Source of the DNA: Neocallimastix lanati (nom. inval.)
Taxonomy: Eukaryota; Neocallimastigomycota; Neocallimastigomycetes; Neocallimastigales; Neocallimastigaceae
DNA length: 64,000 nucleotides
Assembly: GCA_016946835.1 (NCBI GenBank)
Contig: JACVTC010000019.1
Location: 290,001 to 354,000, forward strand
Direction: 5' to 3'
Below are positions 12,317-27,692 of this stretch, in pieces. Made by a program: the position numbers and the translations under genes. A model generated the notes under the pieces. The model was given only the letters and a program-made list of their open reading frames with translations. It did not search any database and had not been told where the DNA came from. The number at the start of each line of letters is the position of its first letter. The first letter of the stretch is position 1.

Positions 12317-13655
12317 GATATGTTTTTTCTTTACTTTTTTTTTTTTTTTTTTAATTTTTAAACTATTAAAAATATATTTTATACTTTTCTTATTTTTTCA
12401 ATATAAAAATTTTTACACTTTATTTTATTTCTATAATATACAATTTGAATAAAAACTTTTTATTTTCGAATTTGGTATTTAGATAAATAAATATTTTAAA
12501 AAAGCTAAAAAGATAAAATAAAATAAAATAAAATTATATATGATTTTAATAAATAATACTTTTATTTATTATATAATATTTTTATTTCTATTATTATTAT
12601 ATAAATTACCTTGCTTTTTTTAATAAGAGAAAAAAATCAATCTATTATATAAAATAATAAAAAAAAGTATTTATATTATAATATTATATTTATAAATTTT
12701 ATAAATAATATTATACTTTTTTCTAAAACGATAATCTTATTGCATTTTATGATTAATAGTTTTTTAATAATAGTCAATTTTTTTATACTAAATTAACTTT
12801 TCTTTTAATTATTATATTAAAATTTTAATTTTTTTTATTTCAACAATATTAGTTTAAATAAAAGGTTAAGAAAAAATTACTCTAATAAAATAAATAAATT
12901 GCTTGTTCTGTATTATATTAAATTAATATTTGTCCTTAAAATATATCAAAAAAAATATTATTAAAAATATATATTTAAATTATTTTTAAAAAAGTATTAT
13001 TTTTTTTTTTAAATTTTTAAATAATGTCTAATTATTATTGGTATTATTAATTTATATTAAATTAATTTTAAAAAGTTATTATTGGTATTAATTTTTTTTT
13101 TTTTAAAAAAAAAAAATATATTATTTTCTAATTATTCAATAGCTTTTAGTTTATTATTATTATTATTTTAAATAATATTGTTTTAATACTTTTATTATTT
13201 TCAGTATTATTAGTTTATGTTTGTTTATCGTTTTTGATGTTCCAAGCGATTTTATTTTAAATGTATTGATTTATTTATTAATTCTTGCAATATATTATTA
13301 TTTTTCGTTTTGTTTATTATTATTTTTTTTAAATTTATTTATTTAAATTTTTATTCAATAATCTTATAAATTTTTATCAATTTTAACAATAAGATTATTT
13401 ACTACTTTTCTCTTAAATAAATTATATATTACATATTTTTTTTTAATTTTAACATTTAAAATAAAATGCAAACTTTTGAACACATTCCTGATTTACCAAA
13501 TATTTTATAACTATTTTACTTTCTTTATTGTTGTATTTTTATAAAAGAAAAAAAAAAAAAAAGAAAAAGAAAAAGAAAATAAACGTTTTTTTTCGTTCAA
13601 TTTATTGTATTTTATTTATTTTTAAAAATGTATATTATTTTTAATGAAACAATAA

Positions 13656-13707
<52 letters not shown>

Positions 13708-15285
13708 GAATATGAATATGCTTTTTTTTTTTTCTTTTTTTTTTAATATTCAATTTTTAATTAAAAAAAAGTTTAAATAATATAAAAATATTATAAAAAA
13801 AGTATAATTAATAATAAAATAAAATTGATTATTTTAATATATAAAATTTTTTTATTTTCATATTAAATTTATTAAAAACTTCTTATTATATTAAATGTAA
13901 TTATTAGTAACAAATTTAATTTAAAAATTATATTATTAGTTATTTTTATATATTGTAATTGTATCACTTTAAAATTATTCATATATTTTTTAATATTCAT
14001 ATATGTATAGAATATATAAAAAAAAAAATCTAAAAATTTTCGAAAAGTATATACATTTATTTGATAAATTTTTTTTTTCTTTATTTTAATATTATCTTAA
14101 AATTTTCATAAATATATATGGATTTAATATATTCCAATAAAAGTATATTTTGTTTATATTAACCCAATTTCTTTTTTATAATATGTTCAAAAAAAAATTT
14201 ATAATCAATAAATGCTTAGAGCACTAAAAGAATATAAAACAAATTAGCATTATAGTATATTGATTATATATTTATTTATTACTTAATATATTCAATATAT
14301 ATATTAGCATTTATTATTATATTCTAATTTTAGATTATGAATATAATATATTTATAATTAATTTAAATATATTAATAATATATATTATTTATGTTTTTTT
14401 ATAAATTATATTATGATATTATAATATATTAATCAATATATATTTAATTATATTTAATAACTTATATAGAATCATTTTATCCTATTTAAATTTATAATTT
14501 TTTATTTTTTTTTAATTCTTTTATGGTGATTTAGAAATGGTTTTACTCTATGAATTTATAATATTTATTTGTTAATAATAACTTAGTTTGAACAATAATA
14601 ATTTAGAATATTTATTTTTTAATAATCAAATCGCTTATCAATAATTATATATTAACATATGAATTTATTATTGATAAATATTACAACATTAAAATATGAA
14701 TTTAATATTGATAATTATTTTAAAAAAAAAAAATTAAAAATTAAAAAAAAAAAAAGATTTTATGATTATTTAATATAATAATTATTAAAAAATAAAAAAA
14801 TAAAAATAAAAATAAAAAAAATAAAAAAACCATGTTTTTCTTAATATTTATAAATTATGAAAAGTATTATAATTAAATAATAGCAATAATACACATTATA
14901 TTTGTCACAATTACAAGATATAATATAAATTACCTTCCCAAAATTAAATTAAAACCTTAACTATAATTAAAAATTCTCCATGTTAATTTTTTTTTTAATT
15001 GAACTTTTCAACACATTTAAATTTACCCTTTTTTCATCCATTATGTAAATATTTTATATAACTAACCTTGAAAATATAATTATTAATTTTTTTATTTTTT
15101 TAAAAAAAAAATATAAATATAAATGAAGGGTAAGAATCAATTAAAGAAATGAGAGGAAGACAAAAAAAAATATTAAAAATTTAATAAACGGTAAATGTGT
15201 CTTTTTTTTAAAATATATATATATATAATATATATATTAATACTTTTATATATTTATATATTTATATATTTATATATTTAAACCA

Positions 15286-15330
<45 letters not shown>

Positions 15331-16074
15331 GTCAAAATAATTTTATCTTCTATAGAAACAATAAAAAATTAATCTAAACAGTTTATTAAATAGAAAAAAT
15401 TAATAAATATTAATAATGTTTTATGATTATTAAAAAAATATATATATAAATATACAACATATTTTTTATAATAAAGAAATTATGTAATAAGAATATTTTT
15501 TTTTTATTTTTTATTTTTATTTTTATTTTTTTTTTTATTAAACCTGCCTAGAATAGCTTGATAATAATTAATATTAATATTAAATATTATAGATTTGATA
15601 ATTTAATTAACAAAACTTTATTTATTAATAATATAAGCCAATTGTATTTTAACCTAATTTAATAAAAAAAATAATAAATTAAATTAAATTAATTAAATTA
15701 TGCCTCGATTATAAAAAATGAAAAAATTTATTAAAAAAAAAAAACATTAATAAAAAAAAATAGCAATAAACTTTATAATATTTCATTTATATTTTATTTA
15801 AATCAATTTATCATATATTAATACATTATTTAAATTTAATCAATTTAAATATATTTCGTTAATTAAAAAATATTAAATGAATATTTATTATCCATAAAAG
15901 CTAAAAATAACAATAAATTTTGTTTACTTTATCAATTGTTAATTTTTTATTAAAGGATATAATTTATATTGAATGTTTATATAATAACAATAGACATAAT
16001 TAAAAAATTATACTCTTTTTATCAATATTTATATAAATTCTTTGTAATAACATTTGTTACAAAGAGTAATACTA

Positions 16075-16250
16075 AATAATAAATAACATATAATAATAAA
16101 TAATAAATAATAATAAATAATAAATAATAATAAATAATAAATAACAAATAATAATAAATAACAAATAATAATAAATAATAAATAATAATAAATAATAATA
16201 ATAATAAATAATAAATAATAATAAATAACAAATAACAAATAATAATATAA
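16075..16250. repeat. AATAAAT/AATAATAAAT array
   Basis: About 175 bp of short-period AAT- and AATAAAT-type units with sporadic AACAAAT variants. It is the plus-strand complement of the TTATTTA array at 19370-19905. The reading frames through it are only the translated repeat. Confidence 0.85.
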
Positions 16251-16722
16251 TAGGTATTCTTTTTTTATATAAAAAATTAAATATATTTTTTAGTATTTAT
16301 ATTTATAAACTTATTTATTTCTATTAAAATAATAAAATAATATTGATAAAAAAGCTTTTCAGATTTAATTTCTTTTTTATTATTAAATTAGCCAAAGTTT
16401 AATTCTTAAAATATTTTATTACTTAAAAGGAATAAAGAAAAGCTGTTGATATTTTTTTTATTTTTAGATTAAAAAAAAAAAAAAAAAAAAAATAGAAAAA
16501 CGAGAATAAATTTAAAGCTTAATAAATTATATATATTTAGAAATAATCAAATCAATAAAAATAAATAATTAGTTATATTGACAGTTATTCTTTAATCCTT
16601 TTTAATAATATAAAATATCTCTATTTTTGATATAATAATAATTATGCTAAATAAAAAAAAAAAGGCTCCTCATTATTATATTCAATACCAAATTTTTTTC
16701 CATGACAATTCCTAAATCAAAA

Positions 16723-16764
<42 letters not shown>

Positions 16765-19369
16765 TTTTAATTTAGTATCATCATTATTATTATAATTTAT
16801 TATTATTATAATTATTATTATTCATTCTTTACTAATTAATAAAATCTTAGGATATTAATTTTAATGTATATGTTGATTCAAACGTATTATTATTATTGTG
16901 GTGGTGGTAACTATTAATTATTATTACTTATTATTATAATTCACTTTATTAATTTTTATGTATCTATTTTTCAAAAATAAATATATAAATAAAATATATA
17001 TATTGCTTAAATTTAGTATTATTCAGCACTTATTAACATAATATATCATAATATATTATAATAAGTTGAATAATGAATAACAGTTACATGTTTTTTTCAT
17101 CATATAATATTTTTGTCTTTCAAATATACAGTTTTGTTCTTTTATCTAGAGTAAAACTTAGCAATAAAAATTTTTTATATATTTGAGATTATTCTTTTTT
17201 TTTTTTTTTTGTTCAGATTTCGAAAGTTTCGTAAAATGCATATATACATAAATATAATAAAATATATAATTAATTTTTTAAATAAATATTAATTATCCAT
17301 AATTAATTGTGAAAGACTTTTTCTAATAAAAATAAAATTATAAAAAAAAAAAAAATAAGATTTTAATTTACTCTAACGGATGTAAATAATAATGTTTAAT
17401 AAAGAAATAAAAATTAAAAAAAAAAAAAATAACTTTAATGATTAAATTTTAGTATTTCATAATTAAAACTTTATTATATATAAAATAATTTTATTAAAAA
17501 TTTCTAATCATTTTTTTTATATAGTAATGTATTTAATATTATTTTTTATTATTTTAATAATCTATTAAATTATATATTTAAATATTATTAAAAAATATAA
17601 TCTAAAATAAATATGTTTCAAAAATGTTTATATATTTATATATATTTGTGTTTGAATATAGCATTATTACATACATAATAGTCACTATTTCACAATTACA
17701 ATGAAAGAAATTGTTACTATGTATAAAATTCCATTTAAAGTCATTTTCTAAACCTTGACAGTATTTAATTTGTATTTAATAATTGTATAAAACTACACTT
17801 ACCAAATAATAATAATAATGTTGAGATGAGTAAACTTTTTTTTTTTTCTTTTTATTTTTATACAATTTTAATAGTAGTATATTAAAAAAAAAAAAATACT
17901 TTATTATATATATTTGAAAATATATATATATGTATATATCATTATTTTGTAAAGAATATTTAATTCTTTTTTTTTTTTTTTTATTTGATACTTTAAAAAA
18001 AAAAAAATTATATTAATTTCTTTTCTTTATATATATATATAATTTTTATCTAGTTCCAATTTAGGATTTATTCCTTTTCTTTTTATATATATAATTATAT
18101 TATTTTTATCTAGTTCTAATTTAGTATTTAATATTTTATAATTCTTTTAATTTTATCTTTAATTATTTCAAAAGAATAGTTTTACCTTATAAAAATAAGT
18201 TTGCACATCATCATAACTATAAAATAACCTTAAATTTCTCAAATTTCACTATAAAAAGATAATTTATTAGTATTATCGTTTTACTATTAATTTTACTATT
18301 AATTAAAGTTTAAGTTTTAATTCATATATATTTTTTTTTTTTTTCTATTCAATTTTCTATATTATTGAATTACCAATATATAATATATATAATAAATATG
18401 TAATTAGTATCTAATAATTTTAAACAACTATAGAATTAATAGTTATAACAATTGTTGGAATATTCTAACAATAATAATAATATTACAATTATTTATTAAA
18501 AAATTCAAAAATTAATTTTTATAAATTAATATTTTACAAATTAAAAAATATATATATATATTTTGTAGAAATCTTTTTTTTTTTTATCTATCTATCTATC
18601 TATCTAAAATAATAAATTAAAATAATAATAATATTATTATTTTTATTATTAGTTACTAATTTCTTATCAATTGGAATTATCCTAAAAGAAAAAGAATTTA
18701 CAATTTTAATAATCAAAATAACTAAAAATTATAAATAAATAATAACAAACATCAAAATATTTTTATAGCCAATTGATATTTTAAATATTTATAATACATA
18801 TTATATTATTCAATATTGATAAAAAAAAAGAATTTTTTCAATTTATAAATATTTTAACGTCTTTTTTTTTTAAATTTTAAGTATTATTTTAATCAATCTT
18901 TTATATAATTTTTTATATCATTAGTATGTCAATCATTACAGTATATATAGTAAATATAAATATTATTTAATAATTATGAAAAAATGAACAATAAAAAAAA
19001 GTAATAATAAAAATAAAAATATACAAAAAAAAAATAATAAATAATAAAATGAAAATGAAAATACAATAAATTTTACATTTTTATTACATTTAAAGTAAAT
19101 GTAATATTATTTTTTTTTTATTCAAAATTAATACAAATTTTAAATATGGTAATGATCCACCAATTATGTAATAAAATAATAACGTATATGAGAGTAGTGA
19201 TTCCTTTCCTTTTTTAGTAATTAATAATTGTTTGTGTAATCTTTTATTTTTGTGTCAATTATTTAATATAATAAAATAAATTAGATAATAGTTAGCTATA
19301 GAATAATAGTAGAAGTTATACCAAATTAATATAATTTTTATTAATCAACAATATACAATTTTATATTGA

Positions 19370-19905
19370 AATTTATTATTTATTATTTATTATTTATTAT
19401 TTATTATTTATTATTTATTATTTATTATTTATTATTTATTATTTATTATTTATTATTTATTATTTATTATTTATTATTTATTATTTATTATTTATTATTT
19501 ATTATTTATTATTTATTATTTATTATTTATTATTTATTATTTATTATTTATTATTTATTATTTATTATTTATTATTATTTATTATATTTATTATTTATTA
19601 TTATTTATTATTATTTATTATTATTTATTATTATTATTATATTATTATTTATTATTATTTATTATTTATTATTATTTATTATTTATTATTATTTATTATT
19701 TATTATTATTTATTATTTATTATTATTTATTATTTATTATTATTTATTATATTTATTATATATATCATTTATTATTTATTATTTATTATTTATTATTTAT
19801 TATTTATTATTTATTATTTATTATTTATTATTTATTATTTATTATTTATTATTTATTATTTATTATTTATCATTTATTATTTATTTATTATTAACTATTT
19901 ATTAT
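19370..19905. repeat. TTATTTA heptamer array, about 535 bp
   Basis: The first about 200 bp and the last about 135 bp are near-perfect TTATTTA heptamers; the middle (about 19570-19765) is a TTATTATTTA mixture. Three heptamers make 21 nt, which leaves an open frame with a 7-residue period but no protein-like features. Confidence 0.9.
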
Positions 19906-20542
19906 TAATTACATTTACAGTTTTTTTACTTTTTTCTTGAAATATATTAAAATGATACTAATTAAATAAAATAAAAAAAAAGTTTGCCTTCAATCTTGAT
20001 TATTAAAACTAAACAAGTAGTACTACCATAATTAATTATTATCCAAGAACTATAATATCCTATTTATTTATATTTATAAAAAATATATAAATATTTTTAT
20101 TTTCCTTTTATTAAATATACTTAGTTTTCCTCATTAAATATTGATTAAATTCGGAAGTTATTCTTAGACTTATTACATTTATGAAATAATATACAAAATA
20201 TTATTAATTTAGAATCTTTGCTTTTTAATAATTTCCTAACAATAATTGAATATAATAATAATTATTATTTAATTTATATATATATATATTTTTTTATATT
20301 GTTAATAAACTAAGCCTGTTTCTAATTAATTTTTTTTTTTTTTTTAATACGGATAGTAATGGCTTTGACTTCAAAAGTTTATAAGAAAAAAAAAATTAAA
20401 AATAAAAAAAATAAATTAATAATAATATATAAAATGAAATGAAATGAAATAAATTCATTTTATTTAAAAAAAAAATTAAAAAAATTATAAGAATAATTAA
20501 TTTTTGATATTTTAATTTATAATAAAATAGCCGTTTTAATCC

Positions 20543-20573
<31 letters not shown>

Positions 20574-20968
20574 GTTTGCTTGTTTTTTGTTTGTTTGTTG
20601 TTTTTGTTTTTGTTTTAACAAAAAAATTTAATAATTTATATAAATTAAGATATTAAATAGTTTTTTTTATTAATAAATATGAATTATTGATTAAAAATAA
20701 GAATTAACAATGAGGAATAAGTTAAAACGATAAAAAATATTTGAATATAAAACTCAATAATAATAAAATAATATTATTAATATTTAAGTTATAATATTAA
20801 TGAAACTTCATATTTATATTTATTGAATATAATTCTTAAGACAATTATACAAATAGTAGCATTCACTTTAATTTGATATACAATAAATTATATATATATA
20901 TATATAATATTAAAAAATAATATCACTTATCAATTATCATCAAATAAAAATAATTATAATCAAATGAC

Positions 20969-21028
<60 letters not shown>

Positions 21029-23784
21029 GGTAATAATTTAATAATATTATATAGAAAATAAGTAAAATTACAATATTCAAATTATCCAGATGCTTTTATT
21101 TTATATTTTATTTTAATATAATTACATTATAATAAAATTTTCATGAAACAGTAATTTTATACCATAATTAATTAAATATTAAGTGATAAATGTAAAACCA
21201 AAGAATTTTTGAAAATATTATTAAAAATTAATGAAAACAAAATATTAAAAATTTTATTTTTATTGTTATTTTAAAGTCTTAAAATTGAATTTATATTTAA
21301 AACTAATAATATTTAAAAATGATATTTATATTTAAAATTAATATTATTCTAGTTAAATAAGTTTTATAATTAAAAAAAAATTATAATTAAAATAAATATT
21401 ATTTTTAAATATAAATATTAATTTTAAATAAAATATTTATATATTTTATTTTATTTATAATAAATCTTTAATTATGGAAATATCATGTAAAATTTAAATT
21501 TAGAATTGAATAATATAATATATTAAATTTTTACATTTTTATGTTTCTTTTTTATGATAAGGGTAATTTTATTGGTTGAACTATTTTTATTTTTTTATAT
21601 TTTATTTATTTTTTATTTTTTTTTTTTTTTTTATAAATATATATATATTTTTTTTTTTATTATTATTAATTTTTTTTTTTTATTATTTATTTTTTTTATT
21701 ATTTATTTTTAAAATTTTATTTTATTTCAATCATTAAATATTTAAACATAAAATTTAATAAATATTCATAAGATAGTTTGTTAGTATTTTATTTCAAATA
21801 CTTTTTTTTTTCATTAATTATTATTAAATAATATAAAAATAAAAAAAAAAAAGATAAATTATTAATTTTTTTTTTGGATTTATTTTTGTTCATTTTTTTT
21901 GTCTTTATATCAAACAAACCAGAAGGATAATTGCTAGTTATTTTATATATATATTTTTTTTTCTTTAATTGAATATATATTGACCATTATATTGAAATTA
22001 AAATTTGACCATCTTATCTTGTATTTTATTATTATTATTAAAATTTAATAAATCAAATTTTAATAATTTATAATAATTTTTATTTATATATATAATTTAT
22101 ATAATTTATATAATTTATATAATTTATATAAAACCTTTTCATTAATGAAATTATTAAATATATATATATATATTTAATAATTTTTTTTGATTTTTATTAA
22201 TAATTTCATTATTATTTATTTACTTATCAATATATATACTTTCTGTTAAGTGGTAAAATATTTTATTTTAATATATATATATATGCTTTTACAAGTACAT
22301 ACTTTAATTTTATGAAAGATACTTTTAATTAAATGAGTTATTATAATAATTTAAAATATCATTATTAATTATCATAAAATTCATATATATATTCTATATT
22401 TAATATATAAAATATTTACGTCTAAATTATATACATTATATCTTTATCCTAATGAATAATATTTTTATTTTATTATATTATATCTTCTTTCTATTATGTT
22501 ATATCTTCATTTTATATTTTGATTATCTTTATTCTATTATATTACCATCTTTATTCTTTTATATTATACATATCATAAAAAAAAAAAAACATAAAAAAAA
22601 AAAAAAAAAAAAAAACTTTTTGATTATATTTTAAAATATTAAAAAGAAATTTACATTAATTATATTATTTTATATAATATATTTAAAGATTTTACCAAAA
22701 TATGTATATATGCTTTTTTTAGATCTTTTTTAAAAATTTAGGAATTAAAAAAAAATAATAATAATGATATTTCTATAAAAGTAAAAATAAAACCATATAA
22801 AAGAAAAAAAAAATAATAATAATAATAATATTTCTATAAAAGTAAAAATAAAACTATATAAAAGAAAAAATATATATATTTAAATAAGATTAAAATTTAT
22901 TAAAATTCAATAGTTTTATTTCATAATAAAGCGATAATTTTTTTTTTTTTTTTTTTTACTAAACTTTGATATAAATAAATATATTGGTTATAGTTTGTTA
23001 TTGTTTTAAAACAACTATGGTGTTTATATATTATTATTATTTTTTTTTTTTAAATATAATATATATATATTTTTTCTTATTAATATTATCTTAAACGGCG
23101 ATATATATATAATATATATATAATATATTATTTTTTTTTTTTTGTATCATAAATATTATAATTTTATTTATAATTATAATTTATTGTAAAAAAAATATAT
23201 ATTAAATAAATATAAAAAATACTAATAATTATTAATTATTAAACTCATTTTAATATTACTAAAGTATTAATACAGAAAAAAAAAAAAAATATTAAAAATA
23301 ACAATTAAAAAAAAAAAAAAAAAAAAAAAGAATTATAAAAATTAAATATACTTTTAATTAAATATATTTTAAATATTTTGTTTCACTTTTATTTTTTTTT
23401 AAAAGGAAAAATAAATGTTTAAAGAGTAAAATTAATAAAAGAATTAATTATTATATGATTGTTATTGTAAAAATGAATAAATAAATGTAAATAAATGTAA
23501 AATGTATATAATAAATTAAATGTTAAGAAGTATTTCTCCAGGTTGCATTTTGCCAAGTGGTGTAATGAGATAAATAAATGAATGAATAAATAAATAAATA
23601 AAAATTCAAAATATGTTTTTTAAAACCTTTTTTTACAATATTTATTTAATAATCAATATTATTTTAATATTATTTTTACAAAATAATATATTTTTAAAAA
23701 TATATCTTTATAATTAAAAAAATTTTTTATATATAATTATTTTATTGGTATTTTATAAAGATATATTTTAATATTTTGTAAAAA

Positions 23785-23816
<32 letters not shown>

Positions 23817-23990
23817 AAAAAAAAAATATTAAAATAATTTTTAATTATAACAGTATACTTTTATATATTGATAACTATTATTTTTATTTTCATCGTTATT
23901 ATAAAAATATTATTATTGATGTTTCTGTAATTATTACTAATATATAATACGCTATATAAAGCATCATTAGTATAACTTTATATATTCCTT

Positions 23991-24124
23991 GTTGATTTCT
24001 AAAATAATATTTGTATTATTAATATATAATAAATTAATAAAATATATATTTATTATTGTTGATTTCTAAAATAATATTTGTATTATTAATATATAATAAA
24101 TTAATAAAATATATATTTATTATA
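23991..24124. repeat. 67 bp tandem duplication (2 copies)
   Basis: Two virtually identical 67 bp units (23991-24057 and 24058-24124) start with GTTGATTTCTAAAATAATAT. They lie in spacer DNA and carry no gene. Confidence 0.85.
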
Positions 24125-24225
24125 TATATATATATAAAGTCATTTTGGTGTTCACAGAATCTACAACCTTGAACAACAATAATAATAATTTAAAATTACA
24201 TAGCGTAAGAATAGATAATACAGAA

Positions 24226-24293
<68 letters not shown>

Positions 24294-24447
24294 GTGCATA
24301 AAATAATGTAATTTATTATAATGTAATTTATTATAATAGTATATTAAATATGGATTACATTATTTAATTAACACTGAATAAAAATTTAAACAATCTAAAT
24401 CTAAATTATTTTTTTTTTTTTTTTTTTTTTGAAATATTTAAATATTA

Positions 24448-24501
<54 letters not shown>

Positions 24502-24527
24502 GCCACAATTGTTACGAACTTTTAACT

Positions 24528-27500
24528 TCATTTATTTGATTCTTCAGACGAATCTTTTGTATTGTGATAACCTATTAATTTGCTCATTATTGATAATGAT
24601 TTATTACCACTATTCGTTCCAGGTTTATTATTTGAACTTTTACTTTTATTACTTTTAGTATTACTTAAAGAGTTTAAATAGAGTGTTTTATCATTTTGTA
24701 TTTTACAACTTTTTATGATAGTATCATCTTCTTCAATCGTATCTAATTCTTCTTCTTCCTTTTTTTTTATTTCATCATAAATGCTATATTCATTTTCAAT
24801 AAATTGCTTGGTTACATTTTTAATAAATACTAATTTATCCTTTCTCCTTCGAATTAATACTGTAATGACTCTATACCCGTATAATAGCATATAATTTGAA
24901 AGAACCATGGTATAAATAAGAAATTCTCCTATCACAATATTTGCAATAAAATTTTTAATTCTAATAACTTCTAACAAAAGAAATAGTATGAAAAAAATAA
25001 CGGTGATATAGATCACCGTCATTATATATCTAATATTATAATAGGTGGATTGAATATTCCACTCTGCGAAACATAAAATTGATATAGCTAAAACAAGAAA
25101 AATCTTATATATTATTTCAAAATATATTAAAATTCTATCAATGGTACTATCGATTTTACATATTTGGAAATTTTGGCCATCCTTGATAATGATATTTACA
25201 ATTTTAAATGAATTGATAAAGATAATAAAATTTAAAACAGTATCGATCATGAAAAAAAAGAGATGAAAAATACATTTATGCTTCTTAACCAATGAAATGA
25301 ACTTATTATTATCAGGAAAGTTAATGATCAATTTATATAATATTGGTATAAATAAAAATGAGGTACCATAGGTTAAAAATGTGACTTTAAGAAAACATTT
25401 TATTAAATTTAATTTTCCTAATTTTATGAAACCGAAATATAACAAAAATATAATTCCTATATTTATCAGTAACCATGAATCCGAAGAAAAAAAGTTGAAA
25501 TACGGATCATAATCCTTAATAAAAAGAAATATCAATGATAAAATAATAGTTAAATGCGTTATAGTAAATATAAATAGTATAATTATTCCAATGTATGCAT
25601 TTTCCGAATGGATAGATAAGTAATGAATTTCTGTTATATCAATAATTTTTCTTAGAACTTCTTTTGCTGATTTTTTTCCATATAAAAATTCATAGAGATA
25701 TTTTTTAAAGGAATTTACATATTCATATGTAGATGTCAGATGAATTGGTTTTACCGTAAATTGAGAATTCAAATATAGAGTACAATCCGTTTTTTCACAT
25801 ACTTCCTCATCTTCATAAAATTCATCAATACAGGAAATTCCAAAATTCTTCATTGTCATTTTTTTTTGAAATACTTTTGAACTCATATATTTTACCGCTT
25901 CAATTGCTGCTTTCACCTTTTCTGGTTTAATTTTTTTAGAAATTCCAACGTTATATCCAACAACAGTTGATCCAGTAATACCTTCTACTGAACCTGGTAA
26001 TGGCGAAATTTGGTATAACGACATTATTTTATCAAGGAAATCTCCATTAAATATAAAAAATTTAAGAAATAATGCCTTTCCATCAAGTAATTTAAAAATT
26101 GTATATCCATCATCTAATAAAAATATTGTATCTTTTTGTTTTTTGATTTTGTTTTTTTATATTTTTTTTTGTAATTTTGTAATTTTGTAATTTTTTAATA
26201 TATAAATTTATTCATTTATATTTATATTTTTAATATAAATATTTATTAATTAAAAATTTATTTAAATAATTTCTGATTTATATTTATTTAAAAAACATTT
26301 ACCAGAGGATATTCTATTTTTTATTTCTTTTATTGTTTCTAATGCCTTAATTGCTTCATCACTCTTCAAATCAGGAAATGTTGAATTGACTGATTTTCTA
26401 TGTGAGTATATTATTTCACTAAAAGAAACTATACATTCTGAATCTATTAATATTATTAATATAAATTAAATTCATATTTATTTTTTGTTTTATTTTAATT
26501 TTTTCTATTACTTTATTAATTTATTTATTTATTTATTTATTTATTATTTATTTATTTATTTATTATATATCTGTTTTTGTTTTTTTTTTGTTTTTTTGTT
26601 TTTTTTTTTTGTTTTTTTTTTTGTTTTCAGTCTTTTATTTTATTTTATTTTATATTTATTTGTTTATTTTATACTAACCACTAAACAATCCATTATATCC
26701 AATTAAATCTGTATTATTTAATTCTTTTTCCCTATTCAAAATATATTCACCTGTGTCCATCATTTCATTCCATGTTTTCGGTATTGTTTTATTGTATTTT
26801 TTTAAATATTTTATATTTGAATACAATACATTATATGCTATTCGTATAGGCTAAAATAATCAATAAATAATTATTAAATATATATTTTTATTTTATACAT
26901 ATAGACATATATATATATATATATATATATTTTATTTATTATATATATATATATATTTTTTATTATTATTTTTTAATAAACACATAATTTAGAAAATTAA
27001 TAATATTAAATATATTTATAAATATATAATAAATAAATAGAGAGATAGATAAAGTAATTTACCATTCCAATTAATTTATTTTTAAATATACAATAGTTAT
27101 TAATGATATTTGAATTATAGATGCTTAAAACTTCATTTGGAATATATTCTTTTAAATCCATTAGATAAGGTGCATAATTTAGGACATAGTTGTTATCAAT
27201 GATATATAAATCATATTTACTGGAGCCTTTTTTCAAGAGATATTCTACTGCTGATCCAAAATCATTAATGGCTAATGTTGAATTGTTATTTGTAAAGAGA
27301 TTGAAATTAACATCGATATCTAAATTATGGGTTCTGGTATAATTTTTAAATTCTTCTTTAAATAAATCACAAAACTTGTAATTTCTATCTATAAGATATA
27401 CTAATATATTTAGTGTTATAGTTTTTCCATAATCTATATTACCATATATATATATATTATCAAATATTTTATTATTAATTTAATTGTATATATGAATAGA

Positions 27501-27610
27501 ATATATATGGAACAAAATATATATATAGAAAATAATTAAAAAAATTATTTATAATTACGTATATTTAAAGATAGAAAAAATAAAAGAAAATATTTAATAT
27601 TATATTTCAT
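24528..27610 (-). CDS. Solute-binding-domain/7TM class C-like receptor, 779 aa, five exons
   Basis: Exons on the minus strand: 27610-27559, 27433-27063, 26850-26679, 26443-26303 and 26131-24528; introns of 125, 212, 235 and 171 bp all start GT and end AG, and the phases join exactly to 780 codons. ATG at 27608-27610 opens a signal-peptide-like start (MKYNIKYFLLFFLSLNI). Residues about 18-415 resemble a type II periplasmic solute-binding protein: YDLYIIDNNYVLNYAPYLMDL, CIFKNKLIGMPIRIAYNVLY, PKTWNEMMDTGEYIL, LIGYNGLF, then YQISPLPGS...GSTVVGYNVGIS. Seven hydrophobic helices follow at about 425-450, 465-482, 492-512, 533-553, 580-601, 615-635 and 645-667, then a Ser/Asn-rich cytoplasmic tail containing KKKEEEELDTIEEDD. 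This layout is that of class C (GABA-B/mGlu-like) receptors with a bacterial-type ligand-binding head, known to me as an expanded family in anaerobic gut fungi. It probably senses an extracellular solute at the plasma membrane; the ligand cannot be told from sequence. Confidence 0.88.
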
Positions 27611-27661
27611 TATATATATGGAAATTTTTATTTATATAATTTATTTAATTATTTATTATTA

Positions 27662-27692
<31 letters not shown>

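Larger units (their letters stand above)
12317..24527. other. 12.2 kb gene-free AT-rich spacer
   Basis: No coding sequence, tRNA or rRNA is recognisable on either strand. The region is A/T homopolymers, (AT)n and (ATT)n tracts, including (ATT)n at about 13660-13706 and (AAT)n at 16724-16762 and 24233-24291, poly(A) of 37 at about 15292-15328 and 54 at 20974-21027, and poly(T) at about 24451-24498 directly downstream of the receptor gene. Two heptamer arrays are listed separately. An approximately 60 bp duplication lies at 22748-22868 and a 67 bp tandem duplication at 23991-24124. Confidence 0.7.

Noticed and set aside
19366-19908. A 180-codon open frame
   Set aside because: It is the translated TTATTTA heptamer array with a 7-residue period.
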